Counted from the stretch's first letter, positions 6,146-15,013 are shown. The stretch is DNA of 25,704 bases from CAYNWK01 sp964400875 (GCA_964400875.1 CAYNWK010000057.1:1-25704); one strand, 5' to 3'. Made by a program: numbers and translations. The notes: generated from the letters alone by a model not told the origin.

Positions 6146-8893
6146 ATGACAGACAAGCAATGGGTGTACTTATTCAGTGACGTAGATCAGGCTGAAGAGT
6201 ACGTTGGGGGTGAATGGGAAGGTGTGCGCGCGCTGATGGGAGGGAAGGGCGCAAATTTAGCAGAGATGACCCGCATTGGCGTCCCCGTGCCCCCAGGTTT
6301 TACCGTCACCACCGAAGCCTGCAACGCCTATCTGGCAGCTGGCAACCAATTCCCGGAAGGGATGTGGGAGCAGGAGACGGCAGCTCTCAAGGAAGTAGAG
6401 CGGAAAACAGGTAAGAAATTCGGCGATGCAAGCAATCCGCTGCTGGTTTCGTGCCGTTCAGGTGCAAAGTTTTCGATGCCCGGGATGATGGACACCGTCT
6501 TGAATCTCGGCCTCAACGATGAAACCGCCGAAGGACTGATCAGGCTGACCGAAGATGAGCGCTTCGTTTACGACTCATATCGCCGCTTGGTGCAAATGTT
6601 CGGCTCGGTAGTGTTGGACCTACCAGACGAATCCTTCGAAGACGTATTGAAAGAATATAAAGCCGAAAAAGGCGTCAACCTGGATACCGACCTGTCCGCT
6701 GAGGATTGGAAGACTCTGACCGAAAAATTCAAGGGAGTCATTCGAGAAAAGAAAGGGTTCGACTTCCCACAAGATCCTTACGAGCAGCTGCGCATGGCGA
6801 CCGAAGCCGTGTTCAAATCGTGGAACGGAAAGCGGGCGGTAGATTACCGCAACGCAGCCGGCATCTCCCACAATCTCGGGACGGCGGTAAACATCGTAAC
6901 CATGGTTTTCGGCAATATGGGCTGGGAGTCCGGCACCGGCGTAGCATTCACTCGCGATCCGGCCACGGGCGAAAAGAAACTGTATGGTGATTACCTGCTC
7001 AATGCCCAGGGCGAAGACGTGGTCGCCGGTATTCGCAACACCGAGAAGATCGACAAGTTGGAAGTAGAGATGCCGGAGGTGTACCAGCAATTCATCGACA
7101 TCTGCGACAAACTGGAAGAGCACTACAGGGATATGCAAGATGTTGAGTTCACCATCGAAAACGGCAACCTGTGGATGCTGCAAACCCGCACCGGTAAGCG
7201 TACCGCTAAGGCCGAGGTGACCATCGCCGTAGAGATGGCTGAAGAAGGCCTGATCAATAATGAAACCGCCGTCAGGCGGGTGACGGCGAACCAAGTCGAC
7301 ACGCTGCTTCACCCGCGCTTCGATTTCGACGCTAAAAACGCCGCTCGAGACGACGGTAAGCTCTTCGCTACCGGCGTAAACGCTTCCCCCGGCGCAGCGG
7401 TTGGTCAGGTCTATTTCGATGCCGACACCGCCGAGAAGATGGCTAAGGAAGATGGCGAGGACGTGATCATGGTGCGGCCCTTCACCAAGCCGGACGACGT
7501 GCACGGCATGCTGGCGGCCAAAGGTATCCTGACCAGTGAAGGTGGGGCAACCTCCCACGCAGCCGTCGTTGCCCGACAGTTTGGCGTCCCCTGCATCGTC
7601 GGTGCAGCCGGGATCCAGATCGATCTGGAAGAGCGGCAGATGGAAGTAGACGGCACGGTAGTCAAGGAAGGCGAATGGATCTCGGTCGATGGGACCAGCG
7701 GAGAAGTATTCCTCGGTGAGATCGATACCATCTCCCCAACACTGGACGAACAGACCGACCTGCTCACCCTGCTGGGTTGGGCTGATGAGATCTGCGCCAC
7801 TAAGGGGATCCGCAAGGCACCGGAAGGATGGCCGACCACCGGCCTGCAAGTTTGGGCGAACGCCGATTATCCCGCCGATGCCCGCCGGGCCCGCTCATAC
7901 GGCGCAGTCGGCATCGGCTTATGCCGCACCGAGCACATGTTCTTCGAGCAAGAACGGCTTCCCATCGTTCAACACATGATCCTGGCAGAATCCAGTGAAG
8001 AGCGCAAGGCCGCTCTCGATGAGCTGCTCCCCTACCAGCGCGCCGACTTCGAAGGCCTGTTCGAGGCTATGGACGGTTATCCAGTAATCATCCGCCTGAT
8101 CGATCCCCCGCTCCACGAGTTCCTACCTTCTCTGGAGGAGACGTTGGAAGAAGTCGTTACAATGCGGGTCAAAGGCGAGACAGACGGCCTGGAAGAAAAA
8201 GAGGAGCTACTGCACAACATCCAGAACCTGCATGAGAGCAACCCAATGATGGGCCTGCGCGGCGTCCGCTTGAGCATCGTGATGCCGGAAATCGTTGAGA
8301 TGCAGGTGCGCGCCATCTTTGAAGGCGCAGCGAACGCCGTGCTGAAGGATATCGACGCCAAACCAGAAGTGATGATTCCGCTCACCGGTCACGTCAACGA
8401 GCTCAAAGTGATCCAGCCGCGGTTGGAAGAGATCGCCAAACAGGTGATGGAAGAGAAGGGCGTAGAATTCCCTTACAAATTCGGCACCATGATCGAGATC
8501 CCGCGCGCTTGCACCACTGCCAGCGAGATCGCCGAAATTGCCGAGTTCTTCTCCTTCGGCACCAATGACTTGACCCAGATGACTTTCGGCTACAGCCGCG
8601 ACGACGCAGAGCGCAATTTCTTGCTGAAATATGTGGAAGACGGCATCTTGCCGGTCAATCCCTTCCAGACCGTCGATCGCGACGGCGTTGGCCGTCTCAT
8701 GCGCATGGCGGTCGAAGACGGGCGCAGCGCCCGGGTGGACCTGGAAGTCGGCATTTGCGGTGAACACGGCGGCGATCCCGAATCGATCGATTTCTGCCAT
8801 ACGATCGGCCAGAACTACGTAAGCTGCTCGCCATTCCGTGTGCCAGTCGCCCGGTTGGCTGCAGCGCACGCTGCACTACGACATAAGGCCTGA
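6146..8893 (+). CDS. ppdK: Pyruvate, phosphate dikinase
   Basis: The enzyme interconverts pyruvate, ATP and phosphate with PEP, AMP and diphosphate in the cytosol. The 915-residue length fits the family. The N-terminal ATP-grasp part has GGKGANLAEM and PVPPGFTVTTEAC. The central phosphohistidine domain carries GGATSHAAVVAR with catalytic His471. The C-terminal PEP/pyruvate TIM barrel has the GLCRTEHMFF segment and ICGEHGGDP with catalytic Cys871. A strong site TTAGGAGG precedes the ATG. With the ferredoxin-dependent 2-oxoacid oxidoreductase nearby, the enzyme probably works reversibly between glycolysis and gluconeogenesis, as in many anaerobes and thermophiles (inference). The gene is divergent from the protease and its leader has several control-like elements. 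No PPDK regulatory protein gene is seen next to it. Confidence 0.98.
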   Translation: MTDKQWVYLFSDVDQAEEYVGGEWEGVRALMGGKGANLAEMTRIGVPVPPGFTVTTEACNAYLAAGNQFPEGMWEQETAALKEVERKTGKKFGDASNPLLVSCRSGAKFSMPGMMDTVLNLGLNDETAEGLIRLTEDERFVYDSYRRLVQMFGSVVLDLPDESFEDVLKEYKAEKGVNLDTDLSAEDWKTLTEKFKGVIREKKGFDFPQDPYEQLRMATEAVFKSWNGKRAVDYRNAAGISHNLGTAVNIVTMVFGNMGWESGTGVAFTRDPATGEKKLYGDYLLNAQGEDVVAGIRNTEKIDKLEVEMPEVYQQFIDICDKLEEHYRDMQDVEFTIENGNLWMLQTRTGKRTAKAEVTIAVEMAEEGLINNETAVRRVTANQVDTLLHPRFDFDAKNAARDDGKLFATGVNASPGAAVGQVYFDADTAEKMAKEDGEDVIMVRPFTKPDDVHGMLAAKGILTSEGGATSHAAVVARQFGVPCIVGAAGIQIDLEERQMEVDGTVVKEGEWISVDGTSGEVFLGEIDTISPTLDEQTDLLTLLGWADEICATKGIRKAPEGWPTTGLQVWANADYPADARRARSYGAVGIGLCRTEHMFFEQERLPIVQHMILAESSEERKAALDELLPYQRADFEGLFEAMDGYPVIIRLIDPPLHEFLPSLEETLEEVVTMRVKGETDGLEEKEELLHNIQNLHESNPMMGLRGVRLSIVMPEIVEMQVRAIFEGAANAVLKDIDAKPEVMIPLTGHVNELKVIQPRLEEIAKQVMEEKGVEFPYKFGTMIEIPRACTTASEIAEIAEFFSFGTNDLTQMTFGYSRDDAERNFLLKYVEDGILPVNPFQTVDRDGVGRLMRMAVEDGRSARVDLEVGICGEHGGDPESIDFCHTIGQNYVSCSPFRVPVARLAAAHAALRHKA

Positions 8894-8993
8894 TCTCTGC
8901 AAGTAAACCCTGATCCGGGGCCATGCAGCCGGCGATGCCCCCTCTTGCCCGGTTGTTGGTCCCGGATTTTCCATTCGGAATGTTTGTGAATGC

Positions 8994-10688
8994 ATGTCTA
9001 TGTTGGCTTACTTGATTTACTTACTACGTTGGTTCTGGTGGTGGCCGCGCAACGCGCTGCGACGCCTAGGGAAACCACCGCAGTTCATCACCTTCATCCT
9101 GGAAGGGGATTATCCGGAGCTGCGTGAACCACCGCGTAGCTTCCTGATGCGCCAGCTGAGAGCGCCCAGGACCAGCCTGGAGGACGTTAAAGAATGGTTT
9201 GAAGCAGTAGCGCACGACCCCCGGGTCCGCGGCGTGGTTATCCAGCTGCGCCCGCTGGAAATGGGTTTGGCGCAGCTGGATACTCTCCGGCAAATGTTTC
9301 ATCGTTTGCAAGACGCAGGCAAAGAAGTGATCGTCTGGTCTTACGTCTACGACACGAGAAGTTATTACGTGGCGAGCGCAGCCGACCGGATCTTGCTGGT
9401 TCCCGAAGGGATGATCAACCCGCTCGGGATCTACCGGCGCTACCTTTTCCTTGCCGAGGCGTTGGACCGGCTCGGCCTTAAAGGGGATTTCCTGCCGATA
9501 TCCCCCTATAAATCCGCCGCAGACACGTTTACCCGGGAGGATATGTCTGACGAAGTCCGGGAGATGTCCGAGTGGTTGATCGATGCAGCCTACGGCCAGG
9601 TGATCCAGGCGATCGCCAACGGGCGCGGCATCGACCAGGAAAGCGCTCGCCAGCTGATCAACAGCACGCCATGTCTGGATTATCAAGCCAAGGAGCTGCA
9701 GGTCGTCGACGAAGTCCTTAATGAAGAGGAGATACCGGCGTACTTAAAAACCGGCGAAATGCTCCCGCGCCTGGATTCCTGGGAAAATTCTGAAAAAATG
9801 CTGCTCCGACCGGCGCCGACTCGTCCTGGGAAGTACATTGCACTTATCGCCATCGAGGGCACGATCATAGATGGGGAAAGCCAGCGCCCGCCGGTCGATC
9901 CACCGCTCGAAATTCCGTTTTTCGACGAACAACGCGCCGGAGATCTGAGCGTCGTGCAAGCTGCGCGCCAGGTTATGGAGGATAAACGTGCGGCCGCAGT
10001 GGTTGTGTATATCAATTCGCGCGGCGGTTCGCCGACCGCTTCCGAAAACATGCGCGCCGCACTGGCCCAGCTCGCCAGGAAAAAACCGCTGGTCATTGCC
10101 ATGGGCGCAGCAGCCGCTTCCGGCGGCTATTGGGTCGCCACTGCCGGTAAAATCATCTTCGCCTACCCCAGCACGCTCACCGGTTCGATTGGGGTAATTA
10201 TCGGCAAGATCGTCAACACCGGGCTGCTGGATAAGCTATCCATCCATACCGAGACGCTCTCCCGTGGGGACAACGCACTGCTTTATGATTATCAACAGCC
10301 TTTCGACGAAGAACAGCGCGCTACCATGCAAGACATCCTCGAGCAGCTGTATGCCAAGTTCGTCAAGCTTGTCGCCGAGAGCCGGGGGATGAACCGAGAG
10401 CAGGTTGAAGAGATCGCGGCCGGGAGGGTCTGGACCGGCAGCCAAGCGCTCGAGAGAGGCCTGGTGGACGAACTGGGCGGGTTGGAAGCGGCGCTTGGCA
10501 AGGCTCGAGAACTTGGCGGCCTTACGCAGGACGCCAAAGTACGCCGCTATACGCCCGGCAAGCAGCCCATCGCCCCACTCTCCGAGCCGGCATCCACTGC
10601 CTGGGTCTATTATTGGAAAGGCGTGCAGACTTTTAACAATTCAGGCCTGCTGCTGCTGGCCCCCCTGGTCTGGCAAAAGGGTCTTTAG
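8994..10688 (+). CDS. sppA: Signal peptide peptidase SppA, long (duplicated-domain) type
   Basis: SppA is a membrane-bound serine protease that degrades signal peptides left after secretion. The 564-residue protein is the long form with two related domains, like E. coli SppA (67K type). An N-terminal hydrophobic, Trp-rich segment (about 3-18) is the likely membrane anchor. The general-base Lys173 lies in PYKSAAD of the first domain and the nucleophile Ser376 in GAAAASGGYWVATAG of the second, matching the known Ser/Lys dyad. The start at ATG 8994 has a poor Shine-Dalgarno sequence; ATG 9000 is an alternative two codons downstream. About 100 bp separate it from ppdK, and a GC hairpin there lacks a U-tract, so read-through from ppdK is possible. 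A terminator follows. Confidence 0.93.
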   Translation: MSMLAYLIYLLRWFWWWPRNALRRLGKPPQFITFILEGDYPELREPPRSFLMRQLRAPRTSLEDVKEWFEAVAHDPRVRGVVIQLRPLEMGLAQLDTLRQMFHRLQDAGKEVIVWSYVYDTRSYYVASAADRILLVPEGMINPLGIYRRYLFLAEALDRLGLKGDFLPISPYKSAADTFTREDMSDEVREMSEWLIDAAYGQVIQAIANGRGIDQESARQLINSTPCLDYQAKELQVVDEVLNEEEIPAYLKTGEMLPRLDSWENSEKMLLRPAPTRPGKYIALIAIEGTIIDGESQRPPVDPPLEIPFFDEQRAGDLSVVQAARQVMEDKRAAAVVVYINSRGGSPTASENMRAALAQLARKKPLVIAMGAAAASGGYWVATAGKIIFAYPSTLTGSIGVIIGKIVNTGLLDKLSIHTETLSRGDNALLYDYQQPFDEEQRATMQDILEQLYAKFVKLVAESRGMNREQVEEIAAGRVWTGSQALERGLVDELGGLEAALGKARELGGLTQDAKVRRYTPGKQPIAPLSEPASTAWVYYWKGVQTFNNSGLLLLAPLVWQKGL

Positions 10689-10778
10689 ATGAGGAGGGAC
10701 GCGCCGGGTAAAGTGGAGGTGTTTGAGCGGGCCTTGTCCACCCAAGCACCCCCTTTATAGAGCATGCTCCTGAGAACC

Positions 10779-10813
10779 AAAAAGCACCCCCTTCTCCAGG
10801 GGGCGCTTTTTTT
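10779..10813. terminator. Bidirectional terminator between sppA and the zinc-ribbon gene
   Basis: AAAAAGCACCCCC / GGGGGCGCTTTTTTT forms a stem with CCCCC (10787-10791) and GGGGG (10799-10803), one A-C mismatch and flanking AGC/GCT pairs. T7 follows on the plus strand and T5 on the minus strand. It sits between convergent genes and can serve both. Confidence 0.88.
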
Positions 10814-10836
10814 AATCTAGAGATGTATTTTAAGTT

Positions 10837-11049
10837 TTACTCTGTTTCGACTACCCCGAGGCCTTCTAGGAACCAGCGAGGCGCTCGGGAGAGCAGGTTG
10901 CCGTGCTCGTCGGTGATCGGCTTGCGGCGTTCGTCCCCTTCTTCGCCCACATCGCAGGCGATCAGGCGGGGATGTTCGTGATTCACATCCTTGCTTTCGC
11001 AGATACGGAAGCACGTCGGACAAATATAGATAATATGCTCTTCAGCCAT
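10837..11049 (-). CDS. Small putative zinc-binding protein, function unknown
   Basis: The 70-residue, acidic and soluble protein begins MAEEHIIYICPTC. A CPTC pair, a third Cys in FRICES, a later HEHPRLIAC segment and a Cys/His-rich N-terminal half suggest one zinc site; the C-terminal half has no recognised fold. The ATG at 11049 is preceded by GGAGG at the right distance (complement of 11055-11059), which decides the start against longer in-frame options. It lies downstream of the oxidoreductase operon on the same strand, but a strong terminator separates them, so it probably has its own promoter. I do not recognise a named family. A redox- or Fe-S-related accessory role is only suggested by position. 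Confidence 0.7.
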   Translation of the reverse strand: MAEEHIIYICPTCFRICESKDVNHEHPRLIACDVGEEGDERRKPITDEHGNLLSRAPRWFLEGLGVVETE

Positions 11050-11167
11050 CCCAGCCTCCAGCATGAAGCGATTTGAATGCCCCGCTTTAGGTGATCCTTC
11101 GCTGAACCACCCCGCAATTGTAACTGAAATCCGCCGGAGACTTGAATTGATTTGAACCACACACTTA

Positions 11168-11217
11168 TAAAAGCGTTGGGGGTGGCTTGGCGGACCAAGC
11201 TCGCCAAGCCACCCCCA
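11168..11217 (-). terminator. Strong intrinsic terminator of the 2-oxoacid oxidoreductase operon
   Basis: A perfect 16-bp stem TGGGGGTGGCTTGGCG (11177-11192) / CGCCAAGCCACCCCCA (11202-11217) has a 9-nt loop. On the minus strand it is followed by ACGCTTTTATAAG. It lies 28 bp after the gamma-subunit stop codon. The U-tract begins 4 nt after the stem, which is slightly displaced. Confidence 0.85.
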
Positions 11218-11244
11218 TCAAGATCGTAGTGGACAGAAGGGATC

Positions 11245-11805
11245 TCAGGCGCCTGAAACAGCCTTTGCCCGGCTGGCAAACTCGGCGCCTCGTTGAAGCG
11301 CCTGGTAATTTACCTTGAGCAGGCGTTTGTGCCGCTCGGGCAAATGGGCTTCCAGCGCCTGCTCGATCGCTTCAAATGAGAGCACCGGTAAACAGGCAAG
11401 CAGCGCACCTAAGGCAACCACGTTGGTCAAACGCTTCTCGCCCAATTCCTCGGCGATTTCGTTCGCCGGGATGAAGACGTTGGTGATGTCGCTCCGCTCG
11501 GGGCCGCGGTTGATCAGGGAAGCGTTAGCCACCAACACGCCACCAGGCGCAACCAGCGGCTCGTATTTATCCAACGAGGGCAGGTTGAGCACGATGGCAG
11601 CCCTTGGGTTGAGCACCAAGGGGGAACCAATCTCATCCTCCGATACGATTACGGTGCAGTTAGCGGTGCCGCCGCGCATCTCCGGCCCATATGAGGGGAT
11701 CCAGGTGACTTCTTTGCCTTTGTCCATCGCGGCGTAAGCCAGCAGCTGACCTGCGAAAAGCACGCCTTGCCCGCCAAAGCCGGCGATCACGATCTCTGTT
11801 TGCAT
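11245..11805 (-). CDS. 2-oxoacid:ferredoxin oxidoreductase, gamma subunit
   Basis: The 186-residue protein is the gamma (catalytic-domain) subunit of the pyruvate/2-oxoacid:ferredoxin oxidoreductase family. The N-terminus MQTEIVIAGFGGQGVLFAGQ is the family glycine-rich signature. IPSYGPEMRGG, with the following TANCTVIVS, is the second conserved block. The ATG at 11805 is supported by AAGGAGAAGAATA just upstream; an upstream in-frame extension overlaps the beta gene and has no such site. It is the last gene of the delta-alpha-beta-gamma operon. Its start lies 25 bp downstream of the beta stop codon. Confidence 0.93.
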   Translation of the reverse strand: MQTEIVIAGFGGQGVLFAGQLLAYAAMDKGKEVTWIPSYGPEMRGGTANCTVIVSEDEIGSPLVLNPRAAIVLNLPSLDKYEPLVAPGGVLVANASLINRGPERSDITNVFIPANEIAEELGEKRLTNVVALGALLACLPVLSFEAIEQALEAHLPERHKRLLKVNYQALQRGAEFASRAKAVSGA

Positions 11806-11830
11806 TATTCTTCTCCTTGTCCGCCGAAAC

Positions 11831-12610
11831 CTAGCGGAAGCGCAGCCCTGCAAGCGCATCCGCCACCTTAAAATCTTCCAGCGGGTAAGCCGGCACCATG
11901 TGTTGCTCGACCCAGCTCAGCGCCTCCAAAGGGGTCATTCCCCAGTTGGTTGGGCAGGTGGAGAGCAGCTCGACCATGGAGAAACCAAGGCCGCGCTCCT
12001 GTGCTTCGAAAGCTAAACGAATGGCCTTCTTGGCTAACCGGATGTTCTTTGGATCGTGCAGGCTGCGCCTTACAACGTAGCCTGCGCCATCCAGCGTAGC
12101 CAGGATCTCGGCCATACGGATGGGGAATCCCATTTGCTCGACATCCCGACCAGACGGAGAGGAGGTCGTCTTCTGCCCGGGTAAGGTGGTCGGCGCCATC
12201 TGTCCACCGGTCATGCCGTAGATGGCGTTGTTAATGAAAATGACCGTAATGTTCTCCCCGCGGGCCGCGGCGTGTACGATCTCCGCCATGCCGATGGAAG
12301 CCAGGTCGCCATCGCCCTGGTAGGTAAACACAACTTGGTCCGGCAGCACTCGTTTAATGCCGGTTGCCATCGCCGGGGCGCGGCCGTGGGCCGCTTCAAC
12401 GAAGTCGCAGTCGAAATAGTTATAGGCAAACACGGAGCAGCCAACCGGAGCGACACCGATCGTCCGTTCGCGCACGCCCATTTCATCCAACACCTCTGCA
12501 ATCAAGCGATGGGCGACGCCGTGGGTGCATCCGGGGCAGTAATGGGTAGGAACCTCGGCGAGCGATTTCGGGCGTTGGTAAACCGTTTGGGTAGGGGTCA
12601 TCGTAACCAT
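11831..12610 (-). CDS. 2-oxoacid:ferredoxin oxidoreductase, beta subunit (TPP-binding)
   Basis: This subunit binds thiamine diphosphate and one [4Fe-4S] cluster and carries out oxidative decarboxylation. The 259-residue protein has HYCPGCTHGV, GCSVF and STCPTNWG, which supply the four expected cluster cysteines. The TPP motif runs from GDGDLASIG to NNAIYGMTGGQ. The chosen ATG 12610 is 11 nt from an AAGGAGG sequence that overlaps the alpha stop codon; this spacing is a little long and ATG 12601 is an alternative. A longer in-frame start inside alpha is unlikely. The fused CPGC/GMTGGQ pattern fits VorA/KorB-type enzymes rather than pyruvate-only PorB, but substrate preference cannot be read reliably. 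Confidence 0.93.
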   Translation of the reverse strand: MVTMTPTQTVYQRPKSLAEVPTHYCPGCTHGVAHRLIAEVLDEMGVRERTIGVAPVGCSVFAYNYFDCDFVEAAHGRAPAMATGIKRVLPDQVVFTYQGDGDLASIGMAEIVHAAARGENITVIFINNAIYGMTGGQMAPTTLPGQKTTSSPSGRDVEQMGFPIRMAEILATLDGAGYVVRRSLHDPKNIRLAKKAIRLAFEAQERGLGFSMVELLSTCPTNWGMTPLEALSWVEQHMVPAYPLEDFKVADALAGLRFR

Positions 12611-12626
12611 AGAAGTGCCATCCTCC

Positions 12627-13760
12627 TTAATGTTTACCATTCGTCGGCGCCAATACCTGGGAAAACCGCTCCAACCACTGCTGGCGTGGGTCTTGGAGCG
12701 GCGACCGCGGATCGCCGGCAACGCGCTTGATCTCTTCAATGATCTCATCCGGGAAGGGCATGACGCCGCCCATGCGACCATAAAACTCAACCGGAAGCCT
12801 GCCTTTTGCAGCTCTCATCACATCATCCAACATCTGCCCAGCGTTCATCTCCACCACCAGCAACCTCTTAGCGCGTTCAGCCAGCGCCTCGATCTGCGCA
12901 AACGGATACGGGCTTAGGGAGATCGGGCGGAAAAGACCCACAGGAATGCCCTCGGCGCGGGCAGTTCGCACTGCTGACAAAGCAACCCGTCCCGCCGTAC
13001 CGTAGCCGATCACCACGATCTCGGCATCGTCCAGGTAATATTCCTTGTAACGTATCTCGTTGGCTTCGATGGTTTGCCAGCGCTGCATCAAGCGGAAATT
13101 CATCACTTCTTCGTCTTGCGGATCGATGTAGATCGAGCTGAGGATGCGTCGTTCACGTCCTTGCGCCCCGCGGGTTGCCCAATCCGGATATTCAGCCGGG
13201 AGCGGCTGCATGGGAGGCAGCTCCGCCGGTTCCATCATTTGCCCAATGCTGCCATCGGCCATCACCACGACGATAGCGCGGTATTTTTGGGCCAGGTCGA
13301 AAGCCAGCAAGGTCAGATCAATGGCCTCCTGCACGCTGGAAGGGGCAAGCACGATGGGATGGTAGTCGCCATGCCCGCCGCCGTGTACGATCTGGTTGTA
13401 GTCGCCTTGGGACGGCGCGATGTTGCCTAAACCGGGCCCACCGCGCACCACGTCGATCAGAACGACGGGGACTTCAGTACCGGCGATGTACGAGATCCCT
13501 TCCATCATCAAACTGACTCCGGGGCTGGAAGAGGAGCTCATAACCCGCGCGCCGGTACAGGCTGCGCCGTAGACCATGTTGATCGCGGCGACTTCACTTT
13601 CCGCTTGCAGGAAAGTCCTGCCCAGCAAAGGCATTCGTTTGGCCATGTATTCCAACAGTTCAGTTTGTGGGGTGATTGGGTATCCGAAATAAGCCTGGCA
13701 TCCGGCGCGCACAGCCGCTTCCGCCATCGCTTCATTGCCTTTGAGTAATTCTCGAGCCAT
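12627..13760 (-). CDS. vorB: 2-oxoacid (probably 2-oxoisovalerate):ferredoxin oxidoreductase, alpha subunit
   Basis: The 377-residue alpha subunit supplies the PP/transketolase-type domain and the core domain that swaps between protomers. Key blocks are LLKGNEAMAEAAVRAGC, YFGYPITPQTELLEYM, FLQAESEVAAINMVYGA, MSSSSSPGVSLMMEGISY and GGPGLGNIAPSQGDY. These match what I recall of proteins annotated as 3-methyl-2-oxobutanoate dehydrogenase subunit VorB, though KorA (2-oxoglutarate) members are close. The ATG at 13760 is preceded by GGGAGG at the normal distance. The delta stop lies 10 bp upstream and the beta start 16 bp downstream, so the genes are tightly coupled. The likely role is branched-chain or general 2-oxoacid oxidation with reduction of ferredoxin. 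Confidence 0.93.
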   Translation of the reverse strand: MARELLKGNEAMAEAAVRAGCQAYFGYPITPQTELLEYMAKRMPLLGRTFLQAESEVAAINMVYGAACTGARVMSSSSSPGVSLMMEGISYIAGTEVPVVLIDVVRGGPGLGNIAPSQGDYNQIVHGGGHGDYHPIVLAPSSVQEAIDLTLLAFDLAQKYRAIVVVMADGSIGQMMEPAELPPMQPLPAEYPDWATRGAQGRERRILSSIYIDPQDEEVMNFRLMQRWQTIEANEIRYKEYYLDDAEIVVIGYGTAGRVALSAVRTARAEGIPVGLFRPISLSPYPFAQIEALAERAKRLLVVEMNAGQMLDDVMRAAKGRLPVEFYGRMGGVMPFPDEIIEEIKRVAGDPRSPLQDPRQQWLERFSQVLAPTNGKH

Positions 13761-13770
13761 CCTTGCCTCC

Positions 13771-14016
13771 CTAAGCCGCAGCCCGAGCGGCGCGGGCGGG
13801 CACTTCACGGTAAACTGCCAGAGCCGCCTCCGGGCACACCAAAGCGCAAATCGCGCAGCCGGTGCAACCAGCTGCGCTCAAATATGCCGGGTGGTATCCT
13901 TTTGGCGTCAGCCTATCCATGTCCAGACTGAGTACGTCCTGGGGACAAGCGCTGACGCACAGTTCACAACCCTTGCAGTAAATTTCATCGACTTCAATCC
14001 AACCCTTGACGGGCAT
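13771..14016 (-). CDS. 2-oxoacid:ferredoxin oxidoreductase, delta (2x[4Fe-4S] ferredoxin) subunit
   Basis: This 81-residue ferredoxin-like subunit passes electrons from the TPP site to external ferredoxin. Two classical cluster motifs are visible: CKGCELCVSACP (14-25) and CTGCAICALVCP (51-62). The C-terminal tail is Ala/Arg-rich. The ATG has AAAGGAG upstream. It is the first gene of the operon. No convincing promoter was found in the 145 bp between it and the upstream terminator at 14161-14206. Confidence 0.94.
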   Translation of the reverse strand: MPVKGWIEVDEIYCKGCELCVSACPQDVLSLDMDRLTPKGYHPAYLSAAGCTGCAICALVCPEAALAVYREVPARAARAAA

Positions 14017-14160
14017 CCTACGCTCCTTTTCCGAGAAGTTTGGTAAACCTAGGATGATTAGCCACCTTTCATTATCAGCTGCTTGCTTAGGGCAGGGTAG
14101 TGCTAACTGTCACATTTCCCGTATACAAAAGTCCTCGATTAAACGCTGAGTGCGCCAAAT

Positions 14161-14206
14161 ATTAAAATAAAAGGGTGTTTCGATTGGCGAAGCCAGCCCA
14201 AACACC
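14161..14206 (-). terminator. Terminator of the YhfC/ABC/zinc-ribbon operon
   Basis: On the minus strand GGTGTTT (14206-14200) pairs with AAACACC (14180-14174). An inner TGGC/GCCA helix extends the stem, and CTTTTATTTT follows. It lies 25 bp after the stop codon of the last gene of that operon, separating it from the oxidoreductase operon. Confidence 0.82.
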
Positions 14207-14230
14207 TCAAAAGTGCGCAAGAGTCCTTAT

Positions 14231-15010
14231 CTAAATATCTTCGAAGCGGGATTCTTCCAAAGATCGTTTCAAGCGCTCTTCTTCGCTGATCTCCGGACGC
14301 TCTTCTTTATCTTCTTCGGCCATCGCCAATTCCGCTTCTTCTGCCGCGCGCAAAACGGAAGGATGAGCGCCTTGTGTCAAACTCCACTTCCCGCAGTACG
14401 GGCAGCGATCGAGCTTGCCCGCCAACAGATTGATGCCCCACCAGTGGCGGCTGAACGGCCGCCCACATTTCGGGCAGACCGTCCCACCAAGAACTCCGTA
14501 CTTGCGCGGCGCCCCTAGCGGAACTTCTGAGGATTTACCCCTTCCGGTTAGAGTCGGGATCAAAGCTGACACCAATGTGATCAACAAGACGATCACACCA
14601 ACCGGGATGATGATGCGTAATGCCGCCTGCCAACCGGCCTGAGCGCTGACAAACTCTCGGCGCACTTCCGCTGAGTGCAGTTCGCGCCCGTCCGCGGTAT
14701 AACCAACGGCGCTCATCGTGTGGACCCCAAGCGCGTAATCGTCTGTTCGGAACTGAAGGCGGAAGGGAGGCCCCGTGACCTCCCCGATGCTGTCTCCATC
14801 CACCATGAAAATCACCCGTTGCAAATCCTCCGGTCCGCTTACCCGCATGCTGAAGGTTCCCTGGATCTGGCCTGCTCCTGACGAGTAACCAAAATCCCGG
14901 TTCAAGCGTAAATCCAACCCCTGCTCGTCTTGCGCCGCTGCCGGAACAGCCCAACAAACCAACAGAATGCAGATAACGAAAAGAAGGGAAATTTTATGGA
15001 TTTGCTTCAT
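14231..15010 (-). CDS. Exported single-span membrane protein with cytoplasmic zinc ribbon, function unknown
   Basis: The 259-residue protein has a signal peptide (1-27, LLFVICILLVCWAVPAAA) and an extracytoplasmic Ig/bacterial-surface-like beta domain (about 28-128, with VIFMVDGDSIGEVTGPPF and YALGVHTMSAVGYTADG). One membrane span lies at about 130-153. A cytoplasmic zinc ribbon follows (C179, C182, C203, C206 in CPKC and CPYC) and then a highly charged Glu-rich tail. The start lies 3 bp after the permease stop codon, with GGAAG overlapping that stop, so the two are translationally coupled. The pairing with an ABC-2 exporter suggests an accessory or sensor part of that transporter, but no named family is recognised. 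Confidence 0.8.
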   Translation of the reverse strand: MKQIHKISLLFVICILLVCWAVPAAAQDEQGLDLRLNRDFGYSSGAGQIQGTFSMRVSGPEDLQRVIFMVDGDSIGEVTGPPFRLQFRTDDYALGVHTMSAVGYTADGRELHSAEVRREFVSAQAGWQAALRIIIPVGVIVLLITLVSALIPTLTGRGKSSEVPLGAPRKYGVLGGTVCPKCGRPFSRHWWGINLLAGKLDRCPYCGKWSLTQGAHPSVLRAAEEAELAMAEEDKEERPEISEEERLKRSLEESRFEDI

Positions 15011-15013
15011 GAT

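Noticed and set aside
6620..7849. 409-codon open frame on the minus strand inside ppdK
   Set aside because: It is an antisense shadow of a strongly coding gene, with no recognisable domain and no ribosome site, and its composition mirrors ppdK codon use.
8917..8941. GC hairpin GGGGC/GCCCC between ppdK and sppA as a terminator
   Set aside because: The stem is only 5 bp around a long loop and is followed by CTCTTGCCC, not a T-run.
11090..11160. tRNA-like T-loop sequence GGTTCAAATC on the minus strand
   Set aside because: No acceptor, D or anticodon stems could be fitted around it and no CCA-type end is present.
12211..12501. Minus-strand 96-codon frame within the beta subunit gene
   Set aside because: It is out of frame with the TPP-binding protein, which has all family motifs; the alternative frame has none.
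14017..14160. Promoter for the 2-oxoacid oxidoreductase operon
   Set aside because: Only weak pairs such as TTGTAT-17-TAGCAC were found on the minus strand, so no promoter is annotated although one must lie here or upstream.
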